Below, piece after piece: positions 15,100 to 23,514 of a DNA stretch of 37,230 nt. Under the pieces are notes generated by a model that had not been told where the DNA came from, ran no database searches, and was given only the letters and a program-made list of their open reading frames with translations. The DNA is from CAIOHW01 sp964432565 (lineage in GTDB: Bacteria > Bdellovibrionota > UBA1018), in the NCBI GenBank assembly GCA_964432565.1, contig CAYSOA010000022.1, positions 1 to 37,230 on the forward strand, written 5' to 3'. Within the stretch, counting starts at the first letter, position 1, and every line of letters starts with the position of its first letter. A program made the position numbers and the translations under genes.

Positions 15100-16425
15100 T
15101 CAGCAGATCTCGCCGTGGAGAAGCGGCGGAACTTTCGGTCGCGTACTCGAGATCTGAATCGAAGCGTGGAACCAGTCTTCGAGCCGCCGCAGGTCTTTTT
15201 CGTGTCGAGCGAATACAGTGACCATCGGTTGTCCTGTCTTGATTTGCGCACCCAGCTTGGCGTGAAACCAGAAGCCCACTGCGGGATCGATCGAGTCGGA
15301 GGCTTTCTTTCGGCCGCCACCCAGTTCGACCAGAATCTTTCCGAGGGCTTCGGTGTCCATCGATTTGAGGTAGCCCCGCTTACGAGCGATCCATGTTTTT
15401 TGTATCGGGGCCCGGGGGAATAAGGACGGATCCTCGATCCAGCGGATGTCTCCGCCCTGTTCCTGCACCATGGCTCGAAACTTCTTCCAGGCTGATCCGT
15501 CCTGAAGACGGGCAAGCGCCAGCACACGGCCCTCGCGCACCGATTTGGCTTTCTTGCCGAGCACCAGCATCTGAGCGCATTGGGTCAGCGTCAGTTCACG
15601 CAGATCAGTTGACAACAGGTCGGCCCGTTCCGGTTTACGTCCCTGAAGAATCTCGATGCACTCGATGACTTCGAGTGAGTTTCCAGCGGAATAGCCCAAA
15701 GGCTGGTTCATGTCGGTGATCAGGGCTCTTGCCGGCAGGCCCAATTTTGCGGCAACCGCGATCAGTGCGCGCGAGAGGGCGCGTGCCTCGGTCAAGGTTT
15801 TCATGAAGGCGCCACTTCCTACCTTGACATCGAGAAGCAGCGCTCGCGTTCCTTCGGCCAGCTTCTTCGAGAGAATCGATCCGCAGATCAGTGGAATGCA
15901 CGGTACGGTGCCCGTAACGTCACGAAGCGCGTAAAGCTTCTTATCTGCCGGGGCAATCGAGGCGCTCTGGCCAATGATCGCACAGCCGACCTTCTTGAGG
16001 ATGCGGATGTACTCCTGCTTTTCGAGATTGACGCGGTACCCGGCAATCGATTCGAGCTTGTCGAGCGTTCCGCCGCTGTGGCCAAGTCCTCGTCCGGCCA
16101 TCATCGGAACGACGAGGCCGCAGGCAGCAGCCAGAGGAGCAAGGATCAGCGAGACCTTGTCGCCCACGCCCCCCGTGGAGTGTTTGTCCACCTTTGCGCC
16201 CGGGATGGCGGCAAGATCCATTCGCTCGCCGCTGTCGAGCATCGCCCGCGTCAGCGCAACCGTCTCTGCGGGAGTCATGCCCTGAAAGTAGGTGGCCATC
16301 AGAAAGGCGGTGGCTTGATAGTCCTCAACCGTACCCTCCGTCAGGCCTCGGATGAAGGCACCGATCTCTTCGGCTTTCAGCTCGATGCCGTCGCGCTTCT
16401 TCTCTATGAGCTGAACGGGATTCAT
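15100..16425 (-). CDS. deoA: Thymidine/pyrimidine-nucleoside phosphorylase
   Basis: Phosphorolyses thymidine (and perhaps uridine) to the base and (deoxy)ribose-1-phosphate. The 441-residue product has the family's KHSTGGVGDK phosphate-binding loop (about residues 80-89), GRGLGHSGGTLDK, and the substrate segment YALRDVTGTV. DeoA (thymidine-specific) and Pdp (broad pyrimidine) enzymes are too similar to separate by eye, so deoA is a working symbol. Its start overlaps the deoB stop by 4 bp (ATGA). Confidence 0.94.
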   Translation of the reverse strand: MNPVQLIEKKRDGIELKAEEIGAFIRGLTEGTVEDYQATAFLMATYFQGMTPAETVALTRAMLDSGERMDLAAIPGAKVDKHSTGGVGDKVSLILAPLAAACGLVVPMMAGRGLGHSGGTLDKLESIAGYRVNLEKQEYIRILKKVGCAIIGQSASIAPADKKLYALRDVTGTVPCIPLICGSILSKKLAEGTRALLLDVKVGSGAFMKTLTEARALSRALIAVAAKLGLPARALITDMNQPLGYSAGNSLEVIECIEILQGRKPERADLLSTDLRELTLTQCAQMLVLGKKAKSVREGRVLALARLQDGSAWKKFRAMVQEQGGDIRWIEDPSLFPRAPIQKTWIARKRGYLKSMDTEALGKILVELGGGRKKASDSIDPAVGFWFHAKLGAQIKTGQPMVTVFARHEKDLRRLEDWFHASIQISSTRPKVPPLLHGEIC

Positions 16426-17699
16426 CCCGAGGCCCGCCCTTCACCGGGCATCGAAAGGTCCGCTAAAAAGGAGCGTCCCTCGAGCCCGCTTTCGGCAGGA
16501 AACTCGTGACCCGTCAGTGCTTCGAAGACCGTTGCGCCGACATCTCCAAATCCTGTCCGCAGGCCGAGGTCCCTCGCTCCCGAGTGTTCGGCCTTTTCTC
16601 CGTGAAAGATCGGCGAATAGGCGAGAATCGGGATGTATTCGCGGGTGTGGTCGGTTCCGGGATAGGTGGGGTCATTTCCGTGGTCTGATGCGAGGATGAG
16701 CAGATCTCTTTCGTCGAGTCTTGAAAGGATTTCCGGAAGAGCGCGATCAAACTCTTCGAGGGCGTTTCCGTAGCCCGTGACGTCGCGTCGATGGCCGTAG
16801 AGCATGTCGAAGTCAATCAGGTTGCAGAAAAGCAGGGTGCCGGGCTCGCGGCGCTGGTCGATCTGCTCGAGAAGCACGCGAATGCCGTCGGCGTTGCCTT
16901 CAGTGTCGATGTTTTCCGGCACACCCTGTCCTGCAAAGATATTTGAAATCTTGCCGATGCCGACCGTCTGCACCTGCTCCTGAGCCAAAAGGTCGAGCAG
17001 CGTCGGGCGGTCAGGGAGCTGGGCATAGTCTTTTCGGCGGTAGGTGCGCTGAAATGGCGTGCCTTCGGCGGGGTTTCCGACGAAGGGGCGGGCGATGACC
17101 CGACCGATTCCGAGCTCGTCGCAGATTTTTCGAGCCGACTTGCAGATCTCGTAGAGGCGATCGAGGCCGAAATGCTGTTCATGGGCGGCGACCTGCCAGA
17201 CGCTGTCGGCGCTGGTGTAAAGAATCGGCTTTCCGGTGGCGAGGTGCTCGGCTCCCAGTTCCTTGATGATCTCGGTGCCGCTGGCACTGCGGTTTCCGAG
17301 AACTCCCGGCAGGTTGTTCTCACGACACCAACGGTCGATGACCTCCTGAGGAAAGCCCTGAGGAAAAGTGGCGAATGCACGAGAGACGACCAGTCCAGCC
17401 ATCTCCCAGTGTCCAGAGGTGGTGTCTTTTCCGTTCGATTTCTCGAGGGCACGACCAAAAGCTCCTGCCCCTTCTCCCGGATGGCAGGGTGGCACTCCAT
17501 CGATCGGGGTCAGATTGCCCAGCCCCATGCGAGCCAGGTTCGGCAGATTCAGGCGCCGTCCCGTTTGCTCGGTGAAGGCGCGCCCCAGATTTCCCAGCGA
17601 ATTCGAGCCAGAGTCGCCATATTTTTCGGCATCGGGAAGTTCTCCTGCGCCCACTCCATCAAGCACGATCCAGATGACGCGATTCATTTGAGCCTGCAT
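16422..17699 (-). CDS. deoB: Phosphopentomutase
   Basis: Converts (deoxy)ribose-1-phosphate to the 5-phosphate, linking the phosphorylases to DeoC. The 425-residue product belongs to the alkaline phosphatase/iPGM superfamily. IVLDGVGAG (11-19, metal ligand Asp14), DTTSGHWE (phosphate-accepting Thr region) and ASDHGNDPTYPGTDHTRE (metal ligands) are all intact. The length is slightly above the usual 390-410. ATG 17699 has AAGGAG 10 bp upstream; ATG 17687 is a shorter alternative. It starts 27 bp after deoC. Confidence 0.96.
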   Translation of the reverse strand: MQAQMNRVIWIVLDGVGAGELPDAEKYGDSGSNSLGNLGRAFTEQTGRRLNLPNLARMGLGNLTPIDGVPPCHPGEGAGAFGRALEKSNGKDTTSGHWEMAGLVVSRAFATFPQGFPQEVIDRWCRENNLPGVLGNRSASGTEIIKELGAEHLATGKPILYTSADSVWQVAAHEQHFGLDRLYEICKSARKICDELGIGRVIARPFVGNPAEGTPFQRTYRRKDYAQLPDRPTLLDLLAQEQVQTVGIGKISNIFAGQGVPENIDTEGNADGIRVLLEQIDQRREPGTLLFCNLIDFDMLYGHRRDVTGYGNALEEFDRALPEILSRLDERDLLILASDHGNDPTYPGTDHTREYIPILAYSPIFHGEKAEHSGARDLGLRTGFGDVGATVFEALTGHEFPAESGLEGRSFLADLSMPGEGRASG

Positions 17700-17726
17700 G
17701 CCGTTTCTGCTCCTTGGTCCGGTGAT

Positions 17727-18542
17727 TCAGTATTCGCTTCGGGCCTTTTTCGGGCCTTTTTGTGGTTTCGATCCAGCTTGCGGGGAAGCGGATACCAGTT
17801 CCACGCTCGACGAAGTGCCGAGGCGATCGGCGCCAGCGGCAATGAGCTCGTCGGCAAATTCCCGCGAGCGGATCCCTCCCGAGGCCTTGATTTTCATTTT
17901 GCTTCCCACGACACGGCGCAGGAGTGCAACGTCTTCGATCGTCGCTCCTCGTGATGCAAAGCCAGTAGAGGTCTTGACGAAGGCGGCTCCTGCCATTTCC
18001 GATAGAAGCGCCCCCACCACCTTCTCGCGCTCGGTGAGCAGTGCGGTTTCGAGAATGACCTTGACCGGAACGCTGCCCGCGGCACGAACAACTGCCTGAA
18101 TGTCGCGCGCGACGGCTTCCCAGTCGCCCGACTTCAGGCGCCCGATGTTGAGGACCATGTCGATCTCTCGGGCGCCCTGACGAATGGCCAGGCGGGTCTC
18201 TGCCGCTTTGGCTTCAGCGAGATTGGCCCCATGCGGAAAGCCGACAACGGTGATGGGCAGGGTTTTCGAGCCTTTCAGAGCCTTCGTCACTTCGGGAAGC
18301 CAGTGGCTGTGGACACAGACCGAGGCGAAGTGATGCTTTCGGGCCTCGCTGCAGGCGGCAAGGATATCGGACAGGGTGGAGTCCGGCTTCAGCAGGGTGT
18401 GGTCGATGCGTCGCGACAGGGGCAGATTCTGGCCACGCGCTCCCTTCAAGGCCTTGGTTTTAAGCTTTTTTCTCAGCTTGGGCATCAGCAGGTCGAGGGT
18501 GGATTCGAGCTGCAGCATGGAAACATGGGATGGACGGTTCAT
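17727..18542 (-). CDS. deoC: Deoxyribose-phosphate aldolase
   Basis: Cleaves deoxyribose-5-phosphate to glyceraldehyde-3-phosphate and acetaldehyde. The Schiff-base lysine is Lys190 in FVKTSTGF. The second catalytic lysine is Lys219 in KIKASGGIR, and the acid is Asp128 in EIDMV. The 271 residues include about 40 extra basic residues at the N-terminus and a lysine-rich tail compared with short DeoC proteins. It is the first gene of the deoC-deoB-deoA-punA-cdd operon. I see no deo-type operator that I can defend in the upstream interval. Confidence 0.96.
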   Translation of the reverse strand: MNRPSHVSMLQLESTLDLLMPKLRKKLKTKALKGARGQNLPLSRRIDHTLLKPDSTLSDILAACSEARKHHFASVCVHSHWLPEVTKALKGSKTLPITVVGFPHGANLAEAKAAETRLAIRQGAREIDMVLNIGRLKSGDWEAVARDIQAVVRAAGSVPVKVILETALLTEREKVVGALLSEMAGAAFVKTSTGFASRGATIEDVALLRRVVGSKMKIKASGGIRSREFADELIAAGADRLGTSSSVELVSASPQAGSKPQKGPKKARSEY

Positions 18543-19120
18543 AAGCTCGTGATTATTCCCTTGAAGTCAAATCCGGGATTAGCTACCCCTGAGCAGGTAA
18601 AAAGGAAAGAAATCCGTCAGGGTTCCGAAGGCGATGGTGTCGCCCGGACGTCGGAGTTCGCTTCAGGGCCAGGCAGAAGTTGCCGGCAAAATCTTCCGCT
18701 TGTTCCGGATCGAAAAGCTCGAGACCATGGAGCAAGGCCTTGGAAAAGCCGGCCAAAGAAGAAATCAGGATACATGCCGAAGCCAGGGCGAATTTGCGAC
18801 AATGCAGAAATCTGACGAGCAGTCTGACTCGCTTGAAAGCCGAAGGGGCCATCAGTCACGAAAGGATCAGGGAAAGCCCGGTCGGTTGTAGGAATAGAAA
18901 AATTTTTTTGCTCGACGTCGATCGAGTTGTCCGGCGGCGCCAGTAGGCGACGCTCTCCGTAGTGAGGGGTTTTTCGGTTTCGGCTGATTTCAGCACGGAG
19001 TCGAATGAGCCAGGGTCGAAACGTCGTCGGGTCATCGCCGTAAAACAACGGAGAGCCATCGGTACCCAGGTACGATGGGACTAAAGTTTGGGAGTCCATT
19101 TAGTGTTCGGTTCATCTCAT
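18543..19120. other. Long non-coding interval between divergent deoC and rne
   Basis: About 580 bp with no convincing gene. Overlapping open frames on both strands (for example minus 18583-18852 and minus 18617-19099) show no family motifs. Local structure is visible. CTCTCCGT (18953-18960) is complementary to ACGGAGAG (19048-19055). CCATCGGTAC (19056-19065) pairs with GTACGATGG (19070-19078) with one bulged base. On the minus strand CTCGA/TCGAG (around 18912-18926) precedes an A/T-rich tract. The interval must hold the deoC and rne promoters. An unrecognised small RNA is possible. I found no match to RNase P RNA, tmRNA, 6S or SRP RNA core motifs by eye. Confidence 0.5.
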
Positions 19121-19274
19121 GATTCCAAGACGCCTAGCGGAGCCGTTTCGACGGAGCCGTCGAGGTGCATCTTGGAGGGGATCCCGTACCGTGACTTTCG
19201 CTCCTTAGTCTGCTGATCCCGGAAACGGGCGCGCCTGGTACCTCTCTCCCAACGAGGATCTGAGAGGCCTAAGA
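19121..19274 (+). promoter_or_regulatory. Structured 5' leader of rne with sequestered ribosome-binding site
   Basis: Three hairpins precede the rne ATG. CCAAGA (19125-19130) pairs with TCTTGG (19170-19175) and encloses CCGT-TTCG-ACGG (19143-19154), a UUCG tetraloop stem. CCCG-GAAA-CGGG (19218-19229) is a perfect GNRA tetraloop hairpin. CCTCTC (19241-19246) pairs with GAGAGG (19262-19267), and that GAGAGG is the probable ribosome-binding site, 7 nt before the ATG. A 9-bp direct repeat CGGAGCCGT occurs at 19138 and 19152. E. coli rne is known to autoregulate through hairpins in a long leader; a similar role here is inferred. Confidence 0.6.
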
Positions 19275-22200
19275 ATGTCGACAGAACTAATCATCAATGC
19301 ATCATTGCCCGAGACGCGCATCGCCCTGCTGGAGAACGGAGAAATTCAAGAGCTCCTGATCGAGCGGGCCGCAGGCAAGGGGATCGTCGGAAACATCTAC
19401 AAGGGTCGCGTGACCCGCGTGCTGCCTGGGATGCAGGCCGCTTTTGTAGATATCGGACTCGAGAAGGCCGCATTCCTGTACGTCGACGACGTTTTCGTTC
19501 ACTCGGAGGTCTGGGAGCAGGAAGAAGGAGGCTCGTCGGCGGACGAGGGGGCGGCTCCTGAAGTCGACTCTTCCTCGGACGAGAATGAGGACTCGGAATC
19601 GGGTGGGCCCGAGGCGCAACTCTCTGGCGAGACTTCGCCAAACGGGGAATCAGAAGGGGATCCGGAGGACGGACTCGAAGAAGCTGACGAGGACGATGCC
19701 GACGCGGTTGCCGAACAGCTCGACTCCGTTGAGGAGGAAGACGAGGACTCGGACGACCGCGGTCCAGTCGGAATGTCGGCCGCTGAGGGGGGTGAGGACG
19801 AATCTGCCCCTGCCGGAACGGTGGCGCCTTCTGTGGATGCCTCTGCTGCAGACAACGCAGGAGAGGGTGAAGGTGCTGGCGAGGAAGACGCCGACCAGGA
19901 AGGTGGGGAGTCCTCTGCCACCTCGGAAGAAGCAGGTGAAAAGGCCGAGGGCGAAGAGGGGGCTGGACGTCGTCGCCGTCGTCGCGGTCGTCGCGGGGGC
20001 AAGAATCGTCGTCGTGGACGCGACGGAGAGGCTCCGGAAGCAGGTGGCCAGGCCGCTCAGGCAGGTTCGCCTGCTCAGGACGGAGAGGGCCTCGAAGTGC
20101 TCTCCGAGCATCTTGATGACTCCGGGCATGTCGACTCCGATCGATCGGAACTCGGAGTGCAGGAACGCGGGGCCCAGGGGGATTCCTCGAGCCGTCCGCA
20201 GGCGGCCTCGACCGGAATCACCGTTCGGGCCGCGACGAGCGGGGGAGCCGCACCGGGAGCCCGTCCGGAATTTCGTGAAAATCGGGACAAGAATCGCAAG
20301 ATCAAGCCCAAGCCGGCAGCACCGCGATCGACATCGCGTGGGCAGGCCAACATTCAGGATCTGCTGAAGGAAGGCCAGGAAGTGCTGGTGCAGGTGGCGA
20401 AGGACCCGATTGCGACCAAGGGAGCGCGATTGACCTGCCATATCAGCCTGCCCGGACGTCATCTGGTTTGCATGCCGACGATCGACCATGTGGGCGTGTC
20501 TCGACGCATTGAGCGAGACGACGAGCGACGACGGCTGCGGGATTTCGTCGAGCGAAATCGCCCCAAGGCGCTGGGCTTCATCGTGCGGACGGCCAGCGGC
20601 AAGCAGTCCGAGAAGCGAGTGAAGCAGGACATTGATTACCTGACCCGGCTCTGGGGTGAGATTCAGGAGCGGGCTCGAACCGTCTCGGCTCCGGCACTGG
20701 TCTATGAAGACCTGAACGCGATCCTGCGTTCGATTCGCGACTGGGTGAATGAGGAAATCGACCGGATCGTGGTCGATTCTCGGTATCACTACAATGAGAT
20801 CCAGCGCTTCGTGGGGCATTTCATGCCGTCGTTGCGCCAGAAGGTCGATCTCTATCAGGGCGAAGTGCCGGTCTTCGACTCGTTCAATATTTCTTCCGAG
20901 CTGGCTCGCGCGCTCGAGCGGAAGGTCTGGCTGAAGTCGGGGGGTTACATCGTCATCGACCAGGCCGAAGCCCTGGTGGCGATCGACGTCAACACGGGGC
21001 GCTTCGTCGGAAAGAAGAATCTCGAGGACACGATCCTCAAGACCAACCTCGAGGCGGTGCAGGAGATCGCCTACCAGTTGCGGCTGCGAAATTGCGGCGG
21101 GATCATCGTGCTCGACCTGATCGACATGGAGAAGGAAGAGAACAAGCAGCGGGTCTACAGGGCCCTCGAAGAGGCGCTGAAGAAGGACCGTGCGCGGCCC
21201 TCGATTCAGAAGATCTCCGAGCTGGGTCTGATCGAGATGACCCGCAAGCGAACGCGCGACACCATGGTTCGCGCCCTTTGCGAGGCCTGTCCGAATTGCG
21301 AGGGCAAGGGATTCGTCAAGAGCCGTGAGACCGTGGCCTACGAAGTGCTTCGCGACGTCGAGCGTGACGGCATTGATCGCGATGTGAAGAAGATTCTCGT
21401 TCAGGCGCAGTCGGATGTGATCGACCTGCTGGCGATTGATGAACGCGATACCCTCGACCAGCTCGAGCGTCGTTTTCGCAAGCCGATCTACCTTCAGGCC
21501 GTCGGAGACTTTCATGCCGAGCAGTTCGAAGTGATCGCCGAGCGGGCGGCGGGCTCGAATGCCCGTGACCGCGTTGGCCGCGATCGTGAGCGCGAACGCG
21601 AGCGGGACCGCCGTGCCGAGCGCCAGAAAGAGCGCGAACGCATGGAAAAGGAGCGCGAAAAGGAGCGCGAGGCCGTTCGTGCCCGACTCGAAGCCCAGCG
21701 GCAGTCGCGTGCGATTCAGGCGGCGGACATGCCTGCCGTAGTCGCCGAGATGAATGAGACTGAAGGCTCTCGGCAGAACGCTGCGGGTGAGGGTGAAAAC
21801 CGCGGAGGTCGCCGGGATCGAGGCGACCGGGGAGATAGAGGAGATCGGGGAAATGAACGGCGTGATCGTCGGGACCGGGAGCGAGATCGTGGGAGTCGCC
21901 AGCAGCAGGCTCAGCCGGCTGTACAGGCACCTCAGGCGCCGCAGACTCCCCAGGTACCGGTCGATCCGGATGCGATCGGAAATCGCGCTGACGTGGCCAC
22001 CCACCTGATCAGTGCGACGTCGGCCTACCAGTCGCAACGTCACCAGCAAAGCCAGCAGGCAATGCCCCAGGGCTGGGATGGTGAGGAAATGGACGAAGAA
22101 GATCGTCTGGCATACCTGCGCGCCCAGGCTGCCCAGGACGCTGCTCTGGCTTCGCTGACTCGACAGGACTCGGGCGGCATGGGGAATGCTCGCGGTGGTG

Positions 22201-22457
22201 GTGGTGGCGGGCACGGCGGCGGTGGCCGAAATCGCGATCGCGATCGTCGCGGCCGTCGAGGCGGCGGACGGGATCGCGACCGTGGCCGTGATCGTCATCG
22301 CGGCGGTGGCGGCGGTGGAAGTCGCCCAGCCCATGCCGGCGGCAAGGGGGGCCAGCAGGGCCCTCGTCCTCAGCAGTCGGATGGTGGCTCCAGCGGCAAC
22401 GGGGGCGGCAACGGCGGCGCTCCCAGCGGTGGTGGCTCGCAGCCGCCGGTAGAATAG
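19275..22457 (+). CDS. rne: RNase E/G-family endoribonuclease with large S1-domain insertion and Arg/Gly-rich tail
   Basis: A single-strand endoribonuclease for mRNA decay and rRNA processing. Of 1060 residues, the N-terminus (1-77) opens with LIINASLPETRIALLE and the first half of the S1 domain (GNIYKGRVTRVLPGMQAAFVD). Residues about 78-358 are an insertion, very acidic (Glu/Asp/Ser) then arginine-rich (GRRRRRRGRRGG near 230). S1 resumes at NIQDLLKEGQEVLVQV. Catalytic Asp571 (VAIDVNTGRF) and Asp614 (VLDLIDM) are 43 apart, as in E. coli (303/346). The Zn-link is CPNC (672-675). The tail has a charged Arg/Glu coiled stretch (about 775-825), RGD repeats and Gly/Arg/Asp-rich low complexity. E. 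coli RNase E carries its scaffold C-terminally; the S1 insertion suggests another partner site. Rne versus Rng naming is not certain. Confidence 0.93.
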   Translation: MSTELIINASLPETRIALLENGEIQELLIERAAGKGIVGNIYKGRVTRVLPGMQAAFVDIGLEKAAFLYVDDVFVHSEVWEQEEGGSSADEGAAPEVDSSSDENEDSESGGPEAQLSGETSPNGESEGDPEDGLEEADEDDADAVAEQLDSVEEEDEDSDDRGPVGMSAAEGGEDESAPAGTVAPSVDASAADNAGEGEGAGEEDADQEGGESSATSEEAGEKAEGEEGAGRRRRRRGRRGGKNRRRGRDGEAPEAGGQAAQAGSPAQDGEGLEVLSEHLDDSGHVDSDRSELGVQERGAQGDSSSRPQAASTGITVRAATSGGAAPGARPEFRENRDKNRKIKPKPAAPRSTSRGQANIQDLLKEGQEVLVQVAKDPIATKGARLTCHISLPGRHLVCMPTIDHVGVSRRIERDDERRRLRDFVERNRPKALGFIVRTASGKQSEKRVKQDIDYLTRLWGEIQERARTVSAPALVYEDLNAILRSIRDWVNEEIDRIVVDSRYHYNEIQRFVGHFMPSLRQKVDLYQGEVPVFDSFNISSELARALERKVWLKSGGYIVIDQAEALVAIDVNTGRFVGKKNLEDTILKTNLEAVQEIAYQLRLRNCGGIIVLDLIDMEKEENKQRVYRALEEALKKDRARPSIQKISELGLIEMTRKRTRDTMVRALCEACPNCEGKGFVKSRETVAYEVLRDVERDGIDRDVKKILVQAQSDVIDLLAIDERDTLDQLERRFRKPIYLQAVGDFHAEQFEVIAERAAGSNARDRVGRDRERERERDRRAERQKERERMEKEREKEREAVRARLEAQRQSRAIQAADMPAVVAEMNETEGSRQNAAGEGENRGGRRDRGDRGDRGDRGNERRDRRDRERDRGSRQQQAQPAVQAPQAPQTPQVPVDPDAIGNRADVATHLISATSAYQSQRHQQSQQAMPQGWDGEEMDEEDRLAYLRAQAAQDAALASLTRQDSGGMGNARGGGGGGHGGGGRNRDRDRRGRRGGGRDRDRGRDRHRGGGGGGSRPAHAGGKGGQQGPRPQQSDGGSSGNGGGNGGAPSGGGSQPPVE

Positions 22458-22470
22458 GACCTCACGATTC

Positions 22471-23505
22471 ATGGCCTCGTTCTGGATTGTTGAGCTCGCC
22501 CTGGGAGGCGAGGCTGGCGGAGAGTTGCGCCTCGATGGACATCACCTGAATCGTGAAGAGTTCTTCGAGTGGGTGTGGACGGCTCTCGAAGGCGTGCAGG
22601 GAGTTCACGAGGGCACGATGCTCTGTGAAGAGGCTGCCGAGGCAGGTCTTGAGACCGAGTCTTGGCTCGTTGACTCGGGGGAGGCGCCGCGAAACCGCGA
22701 TTGGATCGGCGCGCGCTCCGAGGAGCGTCCTCAAATCTATTTTCAGACGGAGCAGCAGGCGCTGCAGGCCGCCGATCGGCTTTCGGGCGTTTCGGGCGAG
22801 GTGCATGGCTGTCGCGTGCTGCGCACCTTCGAGCAGCCCGAGCAGGACTGGGATGCCGAGTGGAAGAAGAGCTTTCGCGGTGTCGACGTTCCTCCTGACT
22901 GGGAGATCGTGCCACCCTGGGAGGCGGAGAGCGATCGATCGCAGATAAACTCTCCCGCACCAAGGCATCGCCTGGTCTTGAACCCTGGGGCGGGCTTCGG
23001 GACGGGTACCCACGAGACCACACAGCTCTGCCTGCAGGCCTTGTCTGAATGGATTGAGCGTGGGGGAGAGTGCGCGTCGGTGCTCGACTTTGGCAGCGGT
23101 TCGGGGATTTTAGCCATCGGTGCTGCGATTCGCGGAGCGTCCGAGGTTCTGGCCGTTGAGATTGATCCGCTGGCGATCGATAACGCCCGCGAGAATGCCC
23201 GGTTGAACAGGGTGGAGGCGCGAGTCCGCTTCGGACTGGCACTAAAGGATGTGGAGGGCGCCTCGGTGGATCAGGCGCACGCAACGGCCTACGATGTGGT
23301 TTTTGCCAACATCCTGAAGCCCGTGCTGCTGGAGTTCGCCAGTACCCTCTGTGCTCGTGTCGATCCGAGGGGTGTCCTGATTCTTTCGGGGCTGATCGAG
23401 GCTGACGTCGAACCTGTTTTGACGGCCTACGCCGGGCTTCTGCCCGGACGACGGCACCGAGTCCTTTCGCGCAACGAGTGGCGGGCGATCGTCTTTTCGG
23501 GATAA
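22471..23505 (+). CDS. prmA: Ribosomal protein L11 methyltransferase
   Basis: Methylates lysines and the N-terminus of ribosomal protein L11. The 344-residue product is longer than E. coli PrmA (293), mostly in the N-terminal L11-recognition half. The catalytic half is typical: NPGAGFGTGTHETTQLCL, motif I LDFGSGSGILAI (usually LDxGCGSG; here Ser replaces Cys), and the DVVFANIL active-site motif. It begins 13 bp after rne and may be cotranscribed. The ribosome-binding site is poor (AGGA about 11 bp upstream). Confidence 0.92.
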   Translation: MASFWIVELALGGEAGGELRLDGHHLNREEFFEWVWTALEGVQGVHEGTMLCEEAAEAGLETESWLVDSGEAPRNRDWIGARSEERPQIYFQTEQQALQAADRLSGVSGEVHGCRVLRTFEQPEQDWDAEWKKSFRGVDVPPDWEIVPPWEAESDRSQINSPAPRHRLVLNPGAGFGTGTHETTQLCLQALSEWIERGGECASVLDFGSGSGILAIGAAIRGASEVLAVEIDPLAIDNARENARLNRVEARVRFGLALKDVEGASVDQAHATAYDVVFANILKPVLLEFASTLCARVDPRGVLILSGLIEADVEPVLTAYAGLLPGRRHRVLSRNEWRAIVFSG

Positions 23506-23514
23506 GCTTTCGGC

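Noticed and set aside
18583..18852. 89-codon minus-strand frame with one hydrophobic stretch
   Set aside because: It could be a small membrane or secreted protein, but third-position GC is only about 60 percent, no ribosome-binding site is clear and no family is recognised, so it was left out.
18617..19099. 160-codon minus-strand frame upstream of deoC
   Set aside because: No recognisable motif or good ribosome-binding site, it overlaps other frames of equal quality and crosses the paired segments.
19650..22472. A 940-codon open frame antisense to rne
   Set aside because: It mirrors the repetitive, GC-rich rne coding sequence, has no family motifs, and the sense frame carries every RNase E/G catalytic residue.
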